The translations under genes were made by a program, and so were the position numbers. DNA of 64,000 bases from Leptotrichia buccalis C-1013-b (lineage in GTDB: Bacteria > Fusobacteriota > Fusobacteriia > Fusobacteriales > Leptotrichiaceae). The notes beneath the pieces were generated by a model. The model saw nothing but the letters and a program-made list of their open reading frames with translations, searched no databases and was not told the DNA's origin. How positions within the stretch are numbered: position 1 is the first letter of the stretch; the number at the start of each line of letters is the position of its first letter. The stretch lies in NCBI RefSeq assembly GCF_000023905.1, contig NC_013192.1, positions 1,922,001 to 1,986,000 of the forward strand, read 5' to 3'. Shown one piece after another: positions 26,502 to 39,865 of this stretch.

Positions 26502-27705
26502 TCAAAGCTCCTTTCCAGAACAACTGCTCTCTTTTTATGTTAAATGTTTTTATAAATAACTTTAATATTACTTTTGAAACAAATACTCCTGTAATTATAG
26601 TAGCCACTACCCCAAGCGACAATGTTACAGCAAATCCTTTAATTGGTCCAGTTCCAAGAAAGAACAATACCGCTGCCACGAGTAATGTTGTTATATTTCC
26701 ATCAATTATGGCAGGAAAGGCATTTTCATAACCTCTTTCAACCGCATCGTGAAGCGATTCTCCAAGCCGCAATTCTTCTTTTATTCTCTCATAAGTAATT
26801 ACATTTGAATCAACTGCCATACCAAGTGTAAGGATAAATCCTGCAATCCCTGGAAGTGTCAAAGCCGCACCAATACCGCTAAGAAGTCCTAAAACTAAAA
26901 CTCCGTTTATTAAAAGTGCAATATCAGCAACAATTCCTGGTATTTTATAAATAGCAATCATAAATACTGAGATTACACCTAAGGCAATTAGCCCAGCTAT
27001 TCCAGTCTGTTTTATTGAATCTACACCAAGTGTCGCTCCAACTGTTCTATTTTCAACAATTTTAATTTCCACAGGCAATGCCCCTGATTTTAACAGATTT
27101 GCAAGATTGTTTGCTTCTTCCATTGAAAATCTTCCAGTTATAATTCCGCTTCCACCGTTAATTTCACTGTTAATTGTAGGAGCTGACTGTTCTTTATTAT
27201 CAAGCATTATTGCCAATTGCTTCCCAATATTTTCCCTTGTAATCTTAGCAAAAGTATTTGCTCCCTGTGAATTTAATTCAAAACTTACAGAAGGCATTCC
27301 AACCTGATCCCTAGAAACTCCTGCTGATTTTAATGCAGAACCTTCCAATAAAACAGGCCCATAAGAACCATCCTTATTTTTTATTCTAAACTCAAGTTTT
27401 GCTGTCGTACCAATCAATTCAATAGCCTTTTGAGGATCTTTTATCCCCGCAAGCTCCACTATCAATTTATCATTTCCACTAAGCTGAATAACAGGCTCAG
27501 CTACCCCAATACTATTTACCCGTCTTTCAATAATATTTCTAACCTTACTCATTGTATCAGCCTCTATTTTCCCCTGTGCCTGTAATACAACTGATGTTCC
27601 ACCACGTAAATCAAGTCCCAGTTTTACTTTATTAAAGTACAAAATAAGAGCTGGAACAAAAATTACTAAAAATAACCAAATATAATGTGATTTTTTATTT
27701 TGCAT
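26491..27705 (-). CDS. secD: Protein translocase subunit SecD
   Basis: The 404-residue subunit is short compared with E. coli SecD (615) because the periplasmic P1 head is reduced, as in many Clostridia and Fusobacteria. Features in order are: N-terminal helix, LGLDLRGGTSVVLQAQGK, RNIIERRVNSIGVAEPVIQ, the hinge GRFSMEEANNLANLLKSGALPVEI, then the RND-like helices with LTLGMAVDSNVITYERIKEEL and GYENAFPAIIDGNITTL. The membrane aspartate and arginine positions for proton coupling appear intact. secF follows with an 11-bp overlap. Confidence 0.95.
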   Translation of the reverse strand: MQNKKSHYIWLFLVIFVPALILYFNKVKLGLDLRGGTSVVLQAQGKIEADTMSKVRNIIERRVNSIGVAEPVIQLSGNDKLIVELAGIKDPQKAIELIGTTAKLEFRIKNKDGSYGPVLLEGSALKSAGVSRDQVGMPSVSFELNSQGANTFAKITRENIGKQLAIMLDNKEQSAPTINSEINGGSGIITGRFSMEEANNLANLLKSGALPVEIKIVENRTVGATLGVDSIKQTGIAGLIALGVISVFMIAIYKIPGIVADIALLINGVLVLGLLSGIGAALTLPGIAGFILTLGMAVDSNVITYERIKEELRLGESLHDAVERGYENAFPAIIDGNITTLLVAAVLFFLGTGPIKGFAVTLSLGVVATIITGVFVSKVILKLFIKTFNIKREQLFWKGALNED

Positions 27706-27746
27706 TTTTTCATCCTTTCTTTTTTGTTTTATTTAAATATCTATTC

Positions 27747-28163
27747 TTAAGGCAATGTGTCGAGATATTTTTGCAAAATTATTGACGCTGCAACCATATC
27801 TACTACTTTCCTACGTTCTTTTCCATTCTTTTTGGAATAGTTTTTTAGATAATGCTCAGCCTCTGTTGTTGTGTAACGCTCATCTACAAAGATAATCTGA
27901 ATATTTGAAATACTCTTTTTCAATTCTTCCACAAATTCCTCCACTTTTTCCACCTGACGTTTTTTCGTGCCGTCAAGACTTTTTGGCATTCCCACTACAA
28001 CTTTTTTTGTACCTTCATCATCTAGTATTTCCTTTATTCTTTCAACAGGATTTGTCTTTGTTCTGTCAATCACTTCGAGAGCAGTCGCAAGAATTCCCAA
28101 AGGATCGCATTTGGCAACCCCAATTCTGACATCTCCCACATCTAATCCAATAAATTTTTTCAT
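27747..28163 (-). CDS. ruvX: YqgF/RuvX-family RNase H-fold nuclease
   Basis: The product is 138 residues. The family start GLDVGDVRIGVAKCDPLG carries the first catalytic aspartate, VVVGMPKSLDGTKKRQ is the central motif, and FVDERYTTTEAEHYL holds the acidic residue at the end of the fold. YqgF acts in the 5' processing of pre-16S rRNA in E. coli and is also listed as a putative Holliday junction resolvase. It lies downstream of alaS, as in many Firmicutes, and precedes secD by 41 bp. Confidence 0.92.
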   Translation of the reverse strand: MKKFIGLDVGDVRIGVAKCDPLGILATALEVIDRTKTNPVERIKEILDDEGTKKVVVGMPKSLDGTKKRQVEKVEEFVEELKKSISNIQIIFVDERYTTTEAEHYLKNYSKKNGKERRKVVDMVAASIILQKYLDTLP

Positions 28164-28267
28164 TTTTTATTTCTCATTTCTTAAACAATTTACTATTTTA
28201 TAGACTTAATAAAATTATTTTTTATAAAGTTAAGTTTTACTTAATCAAATATAATTTTAGATTGTCT

Positions 28268-28292
28268 TGAAAGGGGGAGATTACCCCCTTAC
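28268..28292 (-). terminator. Hairpin downstream of alaS (possible terminator)
   Basis: AAGGGGG and CCCCCTT pair around a 6-nt loop between the alaS stop and the ruvX start. On the minus strand it is followed only by TTT then CAAG, so termination is doubtful; it may be a processing or attenuation hairpin. Confidence 0.5.
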
Positions 28293-28347
28293 TTAATAAT
28301 ATCTGCTTTAGTAAAAATCTAAACCTGTATATCTAAAAGTGAATCTA

Positions 28348-30963
28348 TTATAATTTTTCAGTCACAAACTCAAATGCCTTTTCAACGGCTTCTTTTACAG
28401 CGCTTCCATTTTTTCCACCAGCCTGTGCAAAGTCAGGACGTCCTCCACCATTTCCGCCAGCAACTTGAGCCGCAACTTTTACTATTTCTCCAGCTTTCAC
28501 TTTTGAAATCAAGTCTTTTGTAACTCCAACTACAAAAACTGCCTTTCCATTGTTATTTGTTCCCAAAATAACGATTCCAGACTGCATTTTTTCTTTTCCT
28601 CTGTCTACAATCTCTTTTAGCTCATCAACATTTTTATCAACAAATGATCTTTTTAACACTTTCACACCATTTACTGTTTCCACATTTTCAAGCATTTCAT
28701 TGATTTCATATTTTACCAGTTTTGTCTGCATTTCTTCATGCACTTTTACTGCTGCTCTCATATCTCCAATATATTTTTCGATAATATCGACAACATTTTT
28801 TTCATCTGTTCTAAAAATATCAGATATTTCCTTTATTTTTTCTTCAAGTCTGTTTACATAATTCAAACTCTTATGTCCAGTTGTAGCTGTAATTCTACGT
28901 GTTCCTGAAGCAATTCCATTTTCAGATTCGATATTGAATAATCCTATTTCTCCAGTTGATTTAACATGTGTTCCTCCGCAAAGCTCGATAGAATATCCGT
29001 CAATTTCAACAACACGAACTATATCTCCATATTTGTCTGAAAATAATGCCATCGCCCCTCTTGCTTTTGCATCTTCAATATTTTCATAATTTATTTTTAC
29101 TTGTAAATTTGATAAAATAATGTCATTTACACCTTTTTCAATTTTTTCAATCATTTCTGGACTGATTGCTTCGTAATGTGAAAAGTCAAATCTTAATTTT
29201 TCATCATCCACAAGCGATCCAGACTGCTCTACATGTGTTCCTAGATTTTCTCTTAAAACTTTGTGTAAAATGTGTGTAGCTGTATGATTTCTCTGAATAT
29301 CTTTTCTACGGTTTACATCAATTTGCATTTTCACTTCCACGCCTACAGCCGGAGCAATTCCTCTTATGATTTCAACCTGATGAATAAAGACATCGTGTTT
29401 TTTAACCACATTTACAACTTTTCCTTCAAATTCTCCAGAAGTGATAATTCCTGTATCAGCAACTTGCCCTCCAGATTCAGCATAAAACGGAGTTTTGTCA
29501 AAAATCATCTCATATCCTGAAATTCCTTCACTTTTGGCAATATGTAAAAGTTTACTTTTTTCTTCATAGTTTTGCAAATATCCAGTAAATTCTGTTTTTC
29601 CGTGCTTTTCAAAAAATTCATCTATAAATTCATCTTTTATCATATCGGAAATTGTTGTTCTGCTGTCTTTTGAACGCTGTACCTGTTCTGCCAGCTTTTT
29701 CTCAAATTCTTCTTCTGATGCTTCAAATCCTTGATTTTCCAAGATTAATTTTGTAAGTTCAAACGGGAATCCAAAAGTATCATACAGTTTGAAAGTCAGT
29801 TCAGCTGGCAATTCCTTCTGATTTTCCCCTTTTAATTTTTGAATTTCTTCTTCCAGCATTTCAGTTCCATTTTTCAAAGTTGTTGCAAATCTTTCTTCTT
29901 CCAGTCTTATAACTTTTTCAATATATTCCTGCTTTTCAGCTAATTCGGGATATGCTTCATTCATTGTTTCAAGAACGTAAGGCACTAATTTATAAAGAAA
30001 TATATCTTCTTTTTCAAAAACCTTCTGTTTTGCGGCGCTTCCAGCTCCAAAGGCACGTCTTATAATTTTTCTTAAAATATATCCACGCCCTTCATTTGAC
30101 GGCAATACTCCATCTCCAATCAAAAATACTGAAGCTCTTACGTGATCGGCAATAATTTTTATTGCTTCCTCATTTTCATTTCCTTGAATTTCAAGTACAG
30201 ATTTTATACCTTTTGTAATATTTGTAAACAAATCAGTGTCAAAGTTGTTATCCTTGTTTTGTACAACTGAAGCAATTCTCTCAAGTCCTGCCCCTGTGTC
30301 AATATTTTTTTCTGGAAGCGGCACAAGTGAACCGTCTTCAAGCCTGTTCCATTCAGTAAATACCAGATTCCAGATTTCTAAAAATCTATCTCCGTCATCT
30401 CCTGGCTTTCTGTCAGCCTCTTCGTTATTTTTCCCCATATTCTGAGTATCGTAATAAATCTCGCTGCAAGGCCCGCAAGATCCCACAGGTCCTGCCGCCC
30501 ACCAGTTGTCCTCTTCTCCAAGCCTAACAATTCTTTCTGCCGGCACTCCAATTTCCTTGTTCCAGATTTCATAAGCCTCATCATCTGTTTTATACACAGA
30601 TACCCAAAGTCTGTCCTCTTCCAGTTTCAATACTTTTGTTATATACTCCCAAGACCACTCAATAGCTTCCTTTTTAAAATAATCTCCAAATGAAAAATTA
30701 CCTAACATTTCAAAAAATGTATGGTGTCTAGGCGTTCTCCCAACATTTTCCAAATCATTAGTTCTGATACATTTCTGATAAGTCGTAATTCTTTTAAATG
30801 GTGCCTCCTTTTCTCCCAAAAAGAATGGCTTAAACGGTACCATTCCTGCTACAGTCAGCAATAAGCTCTTATCATCCGGTATAAGCGACGCACTTTCAAA
30901 ATGTTTATGCTCTTTCGATTTAAAAAAATCTACAAAACTTTTTCTTATTTCATTTCCTGTCAT
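28348..30963 (-). CDS. alaS: Alanyl-tRNA synthetase
   Basis: This enzyme charges tRNA-Ala and edits mischarged serine and glycine. The 871-residue length is complete. The class II catalytic core has LLLTVAGMVPFKPFFLGE and GRTPRHHTFFEMLGNFSFGDYFK. The editing domain carries HTATHILHKVLRENLG, with the zinc-binding histidines, and IELCGGTHVKSTGEIG. The C-terminal C-Ala domain ends with AGGNGGGRPDFAQAGGK. The ATG is preceded by GGAG about 33 nt away, with a small hairpin in between (see separate entry); no T-box leader is visible. Confidence 0.97.
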   Translation of the reverse strand: MTGNEIRKSFVDFFKSKEHKHFESASLIPDDKSLLLTVAGMVPFKPFFLGEKEAPFKRITTYQKCIRTNDLENVGRTPRHHTFFEMLGNFSFGDYFKKEAIEWSWEYITKVLKLEEDRLWVSVYKTDDEAYEIWNKEIGVPAERIVRLGEEDNWWAAGPVGSCGPCSEIYYDTQNMGKNNEEADRKPGDDGDRFLEIWNLVFTEWNRLEDGSLVPLPEKNIDTGAGLERIASVVQNKDNNFDTDLFTNITKGIKSVLEIQGNENEEAIKIIADHVRASVFLIGDGVLPSNEGRGYILRKIIRRAFGAGSAAKQKVFEKEDIFLYKLVPYVLETMNEAYPELAEKQEYIEKVIRLEEERFATTLKNGTEMLEEEIQKLKGENQKELPAELTFKLYDTFGFPFELTKLILENQGFEASEEEFEKKLAEQVQRSKDSRTTISDMIKDEFIDEFFEKHGKTEFTGYLQNYEEKSKLLHIAKSEGISGYEMIFDKTPFYAESGGQVADTGIITSGEFEGKVVNVVKKHDVFIHQVEIIRGIAPAVGVEVKMQIDVNRRKDIQRNHTATHILHKVLRENLGTHVEQSGSLVDDEKLRFDFSHYEAISPEMIEKIEKGVNDIILSNLQVKINYENIEDAKARGAMALFSDKYGDIVRVVEIDGYSIELCGGTHVKSTGEIGLFNIESENGIASGTRRITATTGHKSLNYVNRLEEKIKEISDIFRTDEKNVVDIIEKYIGDMRAAVKVHEEMQTKLVKYEINEMLENVETVNGVKVLKRSFVDKNVDELKEIVDRGKEKMQSGIVILGTNNNGKAVFVVGVTKDLISKVKAGEIVKVAAQVAGGNGGGRPDFAQAGGKNGSAVKEAVEKAFEFVTEKL

Positions 30964-30974
30964 TATTTGTTTGA

Positions 30975-31003
30975 GATTGTTGAAACAATCCCGCTCCTTT
31001 CCT
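30975..31003 (-). promoter_or_regulatory. Hairpin between ribosome binding site and start codon of alaS
   Basis: On the minus strand, AGGAAAGGAGC is followed by GATTGTTTCAACAATC, a 6-bp stem with a tetraloop, and then by TCAAACAAATA and the alaS ATG. The purine-rich site is too far from the ATG when unfolded, and folding of the hairpin brings it closer. No closer in-frame start codon is present. Confidence 0.5.
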
Positions 31004-31012
31004 ATTGTATCT

Positions 31013-31627
31013 TTATTTTATTATTGTAAAATTATTATTTTCAACCAATATTGCTTCTTTATTATTAATCAATTTCAAATCCAATTTATCTTTATATAAT
31101 TCAACAGTTTTTCTCGAACCTTCCACAAAAGGCTCTTCCTCAAAATGAGGAACTATGCAAAAATCTACTAGATTTAATCCTGCATAACCATCTAATTCTG
31201 TTGCCACTGTCTTATCGTCAATTACAGAAGCATACTCTATATCAGGAGCCGCTATTACTGAACCTGCTGATTCTCCAATATATAGCAGTCCATTTTCTAT
31301 TCTTTCCTTTAAATAAGATGTTAAATTTTTTCTTTTTAATTCTTGCAATAAATAGAAAGTATTTCCACCAGAAATAAAAACTATTTTCGCTTCTGATAAT
31401 TTCTCTTTTGCAGTCTTTTCTGAAAAAATAGAAACATCAAAATTCTCCACTTCATAACCAAAATCTTCAAATGCCTTTTGAGTAAGATGTATGTATTTTT
31501 TATATTCGTCTACATTAGTTGCTGTGGGAATAAATAGTATTTTTTTACTTTCAGTATTTTTATCTAAAAATTTTTTTACAAGTTCTATACTTTCGTATAA
31601 AGACGATGTTAAAATCACATTTTTCAA
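31013..31627 (-). CDS. S51-family peptidase (dipeptidase E-like)
   Basis: A cytosolic serine peptidase-like protein of about 204 residues. The nucleophile elbow is YIGESAGSVIAAPDIEYA, with the expected Ser, and FISGGNTFYLLQEL supports the S51 fold. PepE members cleave Asp-X dipeptides; other S51 members such as cyanophycinase differ, so the substrate is not fixed. The start is taken as the TTG at 31627, which has GAGAGG at a proper distance. The ATG at 31636 directly abuts that site and is less likely. It follows lptB by a few bases, so the two are coupled. Confidence 0.82.
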   Translation of the reverse strand: MKNVILTSSLYESIELVKKFLDKNTESKKILFIPTATNVDEYKKYIHLTQKAFEDFGYEVENFDVSIFSEKTAKEKLSEAKIVFISGGNTFYLLQELKRKNLTSYLKERIENGLLYIGESAGSVIAAPDIEYASVIDDKTVATELDGYAGLNLVDFCIVPHFEEEPFVEGSRKTVELYKDKLDLKLINNKEAILVENNNFTIIK

Positions 31628-31641
31628 AAAAATCATCCTCT

Positions 31642-32376
31642 CTAATCAAGTTTGAAGTTATCCCCTAGATACACTCTTCTCGCTGTTTCGTCATTTGCAA
31701 TCTGCTGTCCTGTTCCTGCAATCAGAATTGTACCTTCTGCCATTATGTAGGCTCTTTCGGTAATCCTCAACGTTTCACGCACATTATGATCGGTAATCAA
31801 TATCCCAAGCCCACGTTCCTTTAACTGCATTATTATATTCTGAATATCCTCAACTGCAATCGGATCTACTCCCGCAAAAGGCTCATCCAGCAGTATGAAG
31901 TCTGGATTTGTAGAAATAGTTCTAGCAATCTCCACACGTCTACGTTCCCCTCCAGAAAGTGCATATCCCAAACTTTTTGCTACATGTGACAATTTAAATT
32001 CCTCAATCAAATTCTGCATTGTGGCAATTCTTTCTTTTTTCTTAACTCCTCGCATTTCCAAAACTGACACAATATTTTCTTCCACAGTCAAATTCCTAAA
32101 AACAGATGCTTCCTGTGGCAAATAACCAAGCCCAAGCCTAGCTCTCTTATACATAGGCAAATTTGTAATTTCCTCTCCATTGTACATAACTCTTCCATAA
32201 TTTGGTCTTACAATCCCTGTGATCATATAAAAAGTAGTCGTCTTTCCCGCTCCATTTGGTCCAAGAAGTCCCACAACTTCACCTTTTTCCATAGACAGAC
32301 TCACACTTTTTACAACTTCCCTTTTTTTATATATCTTTTTCAAGCTATCAGCCTCTATACTAATTTTCCTAGCCAT
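31642..32376 (-). CDS. lptB: LPS export system ATPase LptB
   Basis: This cytosolic ATPase drives the LptB2FG exporter. Its 244 residues carry Walker [10 protein letters not shown], the Q-loop and [20 protein letters not shown] (the LptB-specific region), the signature [16 protein letters not shown], Walker [17 protein letters not shown], and [20 protein letters not shown]. The [10 protein letters not shown] run is a good LptB marker against LivG-like ATPases. The permeases are about 8 kb away on the same strand (21.4-23.6 kb). GGGAG lies upstream of the start. Confidence 0.94.
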   Translation of the reverse strand: MARKISIEADSLKKIYKKREVVKSVSLSMEKGEVVGLLGPNGAGKTTTFYMITGIVRPNYGRVMYNGEEITNLPMYKRARLGLGYLPQEASVFRNLTVEENIVSVLEMRGVKKKERIATMQNLIEEFKLSHVAKSLGYALSGGERRRVEIARTISTNPDFILLDEPFAGVDPIAVEDIQNIIMQLKERGLGILITDHNVRETLRITERAYIMAEGTILIAGTGQQIANDETARRVYLGDNFKLD

Positions 32377-33328
32377 TTTTTTCTCCCATTTAAATAAAAA
32401 TTAACTAGAGAACCCTCTAGAATCATTGTACAATTTTTATAATATTCCAAAATTAGAAACTCTAAATTTGTGTTACTTTTAAGATTTTTTGATTTTATGA
32501 ATTAATAAAATTACGATAAAATCAATCTCCATTATTTCTGATTTTGAAAAAATTTGTTATTTATTTAAAAGATTTTATTATTATTCAAATTATTATGCTT
32601 TAATACTTCCAAAAATTAAATCAGCAATTATAATTCTAATATTTCTATCTAAAAATAATTTTACTATATTATAAATCATTTTTACTTTTTTTTCTACTTT
32701 TTTTTTAAATTTTGACAGAGATGTATTGGATAATCAGGTGTAACACTAAAACCTATTGAAAAAAATAGTAAAATAATACACTAATATCTCTCACAAAATT
32801 AGAAATGCTCATTCTTGCTATGCTAAATAATAACACAACTTCACAAAAAAGTCACTACAAACTTCAGCTAGATAATAAATTTGCGTTTATAGAACAGATT
32901 TAATAACAAGCCATGAAAATAAAACTTCTGACACTGATTCATAATTTACCAAACTTACAAAGCTGGAAAGTATAAATATAAAAGTATATTTTCTCCTACG
33001 AACATAGCACAAATAAAAATGGACTAATAAAGTAGCTTATATCAAAAAGGAAGGGCATAAATTAAACAGAGAAGGAAATATACTTGAATACAAAAACTTT
33101 CAGATGAGAAATGAAAAACAATATCGAATTACCATTTAGCCATGTATTTATGAACTAATATTAAACTCCATTTAAATAACAAATTTATTAAACATTCCCT
33201 ATTTAAGCTAGAAATAATATAAAAATACAATAGAATTAAGAATAAATTTGTTAATTAAGATTAAAAAATAACTAACTGTAAGTGATATGCTATGAAGTGA
33301 AATTACAGGAAAGAAAAATAAAAAAAAA
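32377..33328. other. 952-bp intergenic region between lptB and the tRNA-Asn end of the rRNA operon
   Basis: No intact gene is present. It holds an old copy of the MITE-like element (32453-32580). An open stretch of about 40 codons lies at 33017-33139 on the plus strand, with VAYIKKEGHKLNREGNILEY, but it has stops on both sides and no start; it may be a coding remnant. The rRNA operon terminator should lie near 33250-33328, but no strong hairpin with a T run is obvious there. Confidence 0.45.
32453..32580 (+). mobile_element. Decayed MITE-like copy, lptB side of rRNA operon
   Basis: This stretch aligns with the element at 38583-38733 over about 120 bp in the same orientation. Shared blocks include TTTTTTGATTTTAT, then GATAAAATCA and TTATTTCTGATTTTG followed by AAAAATTTGTTA. 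Its terminal repeats are no longer recognisable, so it is an older copy. Confidence 0.65.
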
Positions 33329-33405
33329 TGGCGTCCCCGGTTGGACTCGAACCAACGACCCTCTGATTAACAGTCAGATGCTCTAACCGGCTGAGCTACG
33401 GAGAC
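33329..33405 (-). tRNA. tRNA-Asn (GTT)
   Basis: A 77-nt cloverleaf on the minus strand. The acceptor GTCTCCG pairs with CGGGGAC, the anticodon loop CTGTTAA gives GUU, the T-arm is GGTTCGAACC, and CCA is encoded. It is the last gene of the rRNA operon, 16 bp after 5S. Confidence 0.97.
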
Positions 33406-33420
33406 ACACAAAAGAAAAAA

Positions 33421-33534
33421 GTTTGGCAACTACCTATTTTCCCGGGACGAATCCAAGTATTTTAGGCGTAAACAGACTTAACTGCCGGGTTCGAAATGTA
33501 ACCGGGTGTATCCCTGCTGCTAACATCACCAAAC
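33421..33534 (-). rRNA. 5S ribosomal RNA
   Basis: About 114 nt on the minus strand. The ends GTTTGGTGATG and GCCAAAC pair, and the conserved CCCGGCAGTTAAG and loop-E region GGGAAAATAGGTAG are present. It lies 66 nt after the 23S 3' end and before tRNA-Asn. Confidence 0.95.
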
Positions 33535-33599
33535 TTCAAGAATTAAATTGTCAAGTTAAGACAATGAGAAATAAATAGTAGTAGTAAAAGATTAACTAA

Positions 33600-36503
<2,904 letters not shown>

Positions 36504-36573
36504 AGAATAACTTTTACTCTAGTTTATTGTAATCTTTTACCTACTATTCATTTCCCATTGTCCTAAATATAAT

Positions 36574-36649
36574 TGGTGGAGATAAGCGGGTTCGAACCGC
36601 TGACCTCTGCCTTGCAAGGGCAGCGCTCTCCCAACTGAGCTATATCCCC
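36574..36649 (-). tRNA. tRNA-Ala (TGC)
   Basis: A 76-nt cloverleaf on the minus strand. The acceptor GGGGATA pairs with TATCTCC, the anticodon is TGC in CTTGCAA, and CCA is encoded. It lies in the 16S-23S spacer, downstream of tRNA-Ile. Confidence 0.97.
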
Positions 36650-36665
36650 AAGACTTTAATTAATA

Positions 36666-36742
<77 letters not shown>

Positions 36743-36778
36743 AAAAGACATAAGAAGAAGCAGTGTTTGTTACTCCTT

Positions 36779-38292
<1,514 letters not shown>

Positions 38293-38448
38293 ATATATTT
38301 TACATATATTTAATTTTCACCTTTTGTCTTGACGAGAATCTTATCTTATAGACAAGAGTTCTTGACATTAATATTTATCTTTTACACTTATTGCTTCTTC
38401 TATTCTTATATCATTGTCCTTTGATACCTTTTTGTATCGACAAGATAT

Positions 38449-38477
38449 ATGTTATCATAATTAAATTTATTTGTCAA
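38449..38477 (-). promoter_or_regulatory. Predicted rRNA operon promoter
   Basis: On the minus strand, consensus TTGACA (38477-38472) is followed after 17 bp by TAACAT (38454-38449), about 157 bp before the mature 16S 5' end. A hairpin-forming GATAC/GTATC pair lies in the leader at about 38422-38440. Confidence 0.75.
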
Positions 38478-38582
38478 CTACTTTTTTCAACTTTTTTCTT
38501 GTTTTAAGTTTTTCAATCTTAAAAAGCCTAACAAAACCTTTTAAAAATTGTGTTTTTAGAGTGGTTTTATTTTTTTATATTA

Positions 38583-38733
38583 GGCTGTGTCTGAAAACTT
38601 AAAATCTATGTTATTTTTAATGTTTTTTTGATTTTATAAATTATACAAATCATGATAAAATCAGTGTTTATTATTTTTGATTTTGGAAAAATTTGTTAAA
38701 AATTCATCATTTGGAGAATTTTCAGACACGCGC
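38583..38733 (+). mobile_element. MITE-like element with TA target duplication
   Basis: A 151-bp non-coding element whose ends are inverted: GGCTGTGTCTGAAAA on the left, and GCGCGTGTCTGAAAA when the right end is read inward. TA flanks both sides (38581-38582 and 38734-38735). The interior is AT-rich with an internal TGATTTTAT/ATAAAATCA palindrome. Size, ends and TA duplication suit a MITE mobilised by an IS630- or IS5-type transposase supplied elsewhere; no transposase is in the window. It sits between the nadR stop and the rRNA promoter. Confidence 0.75.
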
Positions 38734-38754
38734 TAAACAATCTCGCTAAACAAT

Positions 38755-39831
38755 CTATTTAGTTTTTAAATAATTATTTATGATATCTATACTTTTTATA
38801 TAGTTTTTAGTCAAGCTGATACTGTTTTTATAAGATAATTTCATAAATTTTTGATTATTTTTTTTCAATAAGGATTGCAATATATTATCAAATTTAGACA
38901 TTTTATTATAGTTATTTGTTGTATTTTGAATATTTGATTCCTTTTCTATGTATATTAACACATCGAAATTGGTATGTTTGACAAAATCTTCTATTACTGG
39001 ATGCTTTTCTTCGTTTTGAATTATTGAAAAAGTCTGCAAAGAATAGAAATCCGTATCTATGAATGTTAATTTATCGGCGTTTTTTATGGATTTTAGGATT
39101 CTTCTATTATGTTCATAAGCTATATTACTGTAATCATCATATTGTAAATTTTCTATCTTATTTTGTAATTCCTCTTTTACATATTCTTTTTTGTATTCTT
39201 TTACATAGGTTGTATTGTAATAATTTGCTAATTTATGAGTCAAATTAGTTTTTCCTGAATGTTCAGAGCCAATTATTGCTACTTTTAGGACAAAAAATTC
39301 TCTTACATATTTTGGGATAAAGAACCAATTCTCATAGGGATTTTTTCTTATTTCTGTTGCACTGATATGAAAATTATTTCTTTTTACATCTATTACTTTT
39401 ATTTCTAAATTTTTATTAAAAGATTTTTCAAAATTTGGTAATGTTAGGAAATTATCTTTATAATTTTGTATATCTTGAGTTTCATTTGTAAAAATTATAT
39501 CAATTTTTATATTATTTGTTAAAAGAATTTCCTGCACTCGTTCGCTCCATAGTTTCCAGCCGTTTGGATAAAATGGAATTCCGTCTTCTGCCATATGTAT
39601 GACTTTTATATTTTTTTGATGTTTGAAAGTTTTTTCCACAAATCTGATTCTGTCTTTTATAGTTGGCATCTTTTTCATTTTTGATTCTTCAAAAAGTTTT
39701 TTATCTCTTTCATTGTCACTACAGACAAAAATGTATAGATTATCTACAAAACCACTGGCTCTTTGAATAAAATCTACATGTCCTATATGAAGAGGGTAAA
39801 ATTTCCCAAATATTATTCCATTTTTTGACAT
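38755..39831 (-). CDS. nadR: NadR-type NMN adenylyltransferase / ribosylnicotinamide kinase
   Basis: A bifunctional NAD salvage enzyme of 358 residues. The N-terminal nucleotidyltransferase has GIIFGKFYPLHIGHVDFI (HxGH) and NNFHISATEIRKNPYENW (ISxTxxR). The C-terminal kinase domain begins at AIIGSEHSGKTNLTHKLA (Walker A). It phosphorylates nicotinamide riboside and then adenylates NMN. It lacks the N-terminal helix-turn-helix of the E. coli regulator, so it is an enzyme only. It starts 34 bp after rmuC. A pnuC-type uptake gene is not nearby. Confidence 0.9.
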   Translation of the reverse strand: MSKNGIIFGKFYPLHIGHVDFIQRASGFVDNLYIFVCSDNERDKKLFEESKMKKMPTIKDRIRFVEKTFKHQKNIKVIHMAEDGIPFYPNGWKLWSERVQEILLTNNIKIDIIFTNETQDIQNYKDNFLTLPNFEKSFNKNLEIKVIDVKRNNFHISATEIRKNPYENWFFIPKYVREFFVLKVAIIGSEHSGKTNLTHKLANYYNTTYVKEYKKEYVKEELQNKIENLQYDDYSNIAYEHNRRILKSIKNADKLTFIDTDFYSLQTFSIIQNEEKHPVIEDFVKHTNFDVLIYIEKESNIQNTTNNYNKMSKFDNILQSLLKKNNQKFMKLSYKNSISLTKNYIKSIDIINNYLKTK

Positions 39832-39865
39832 TCTTTGCTCCTGTCTGTTTTTTTTTGTTTATTTA

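Noticed and set aside
30961-31012. T-box riboswitch in front of alaS
   Set aside because: The gap to the upstream gene is about 50 bp, far too short for a T-box, and no T-box core motif (TGGNACCGCG-like) is visible there or before hisS and aspS.
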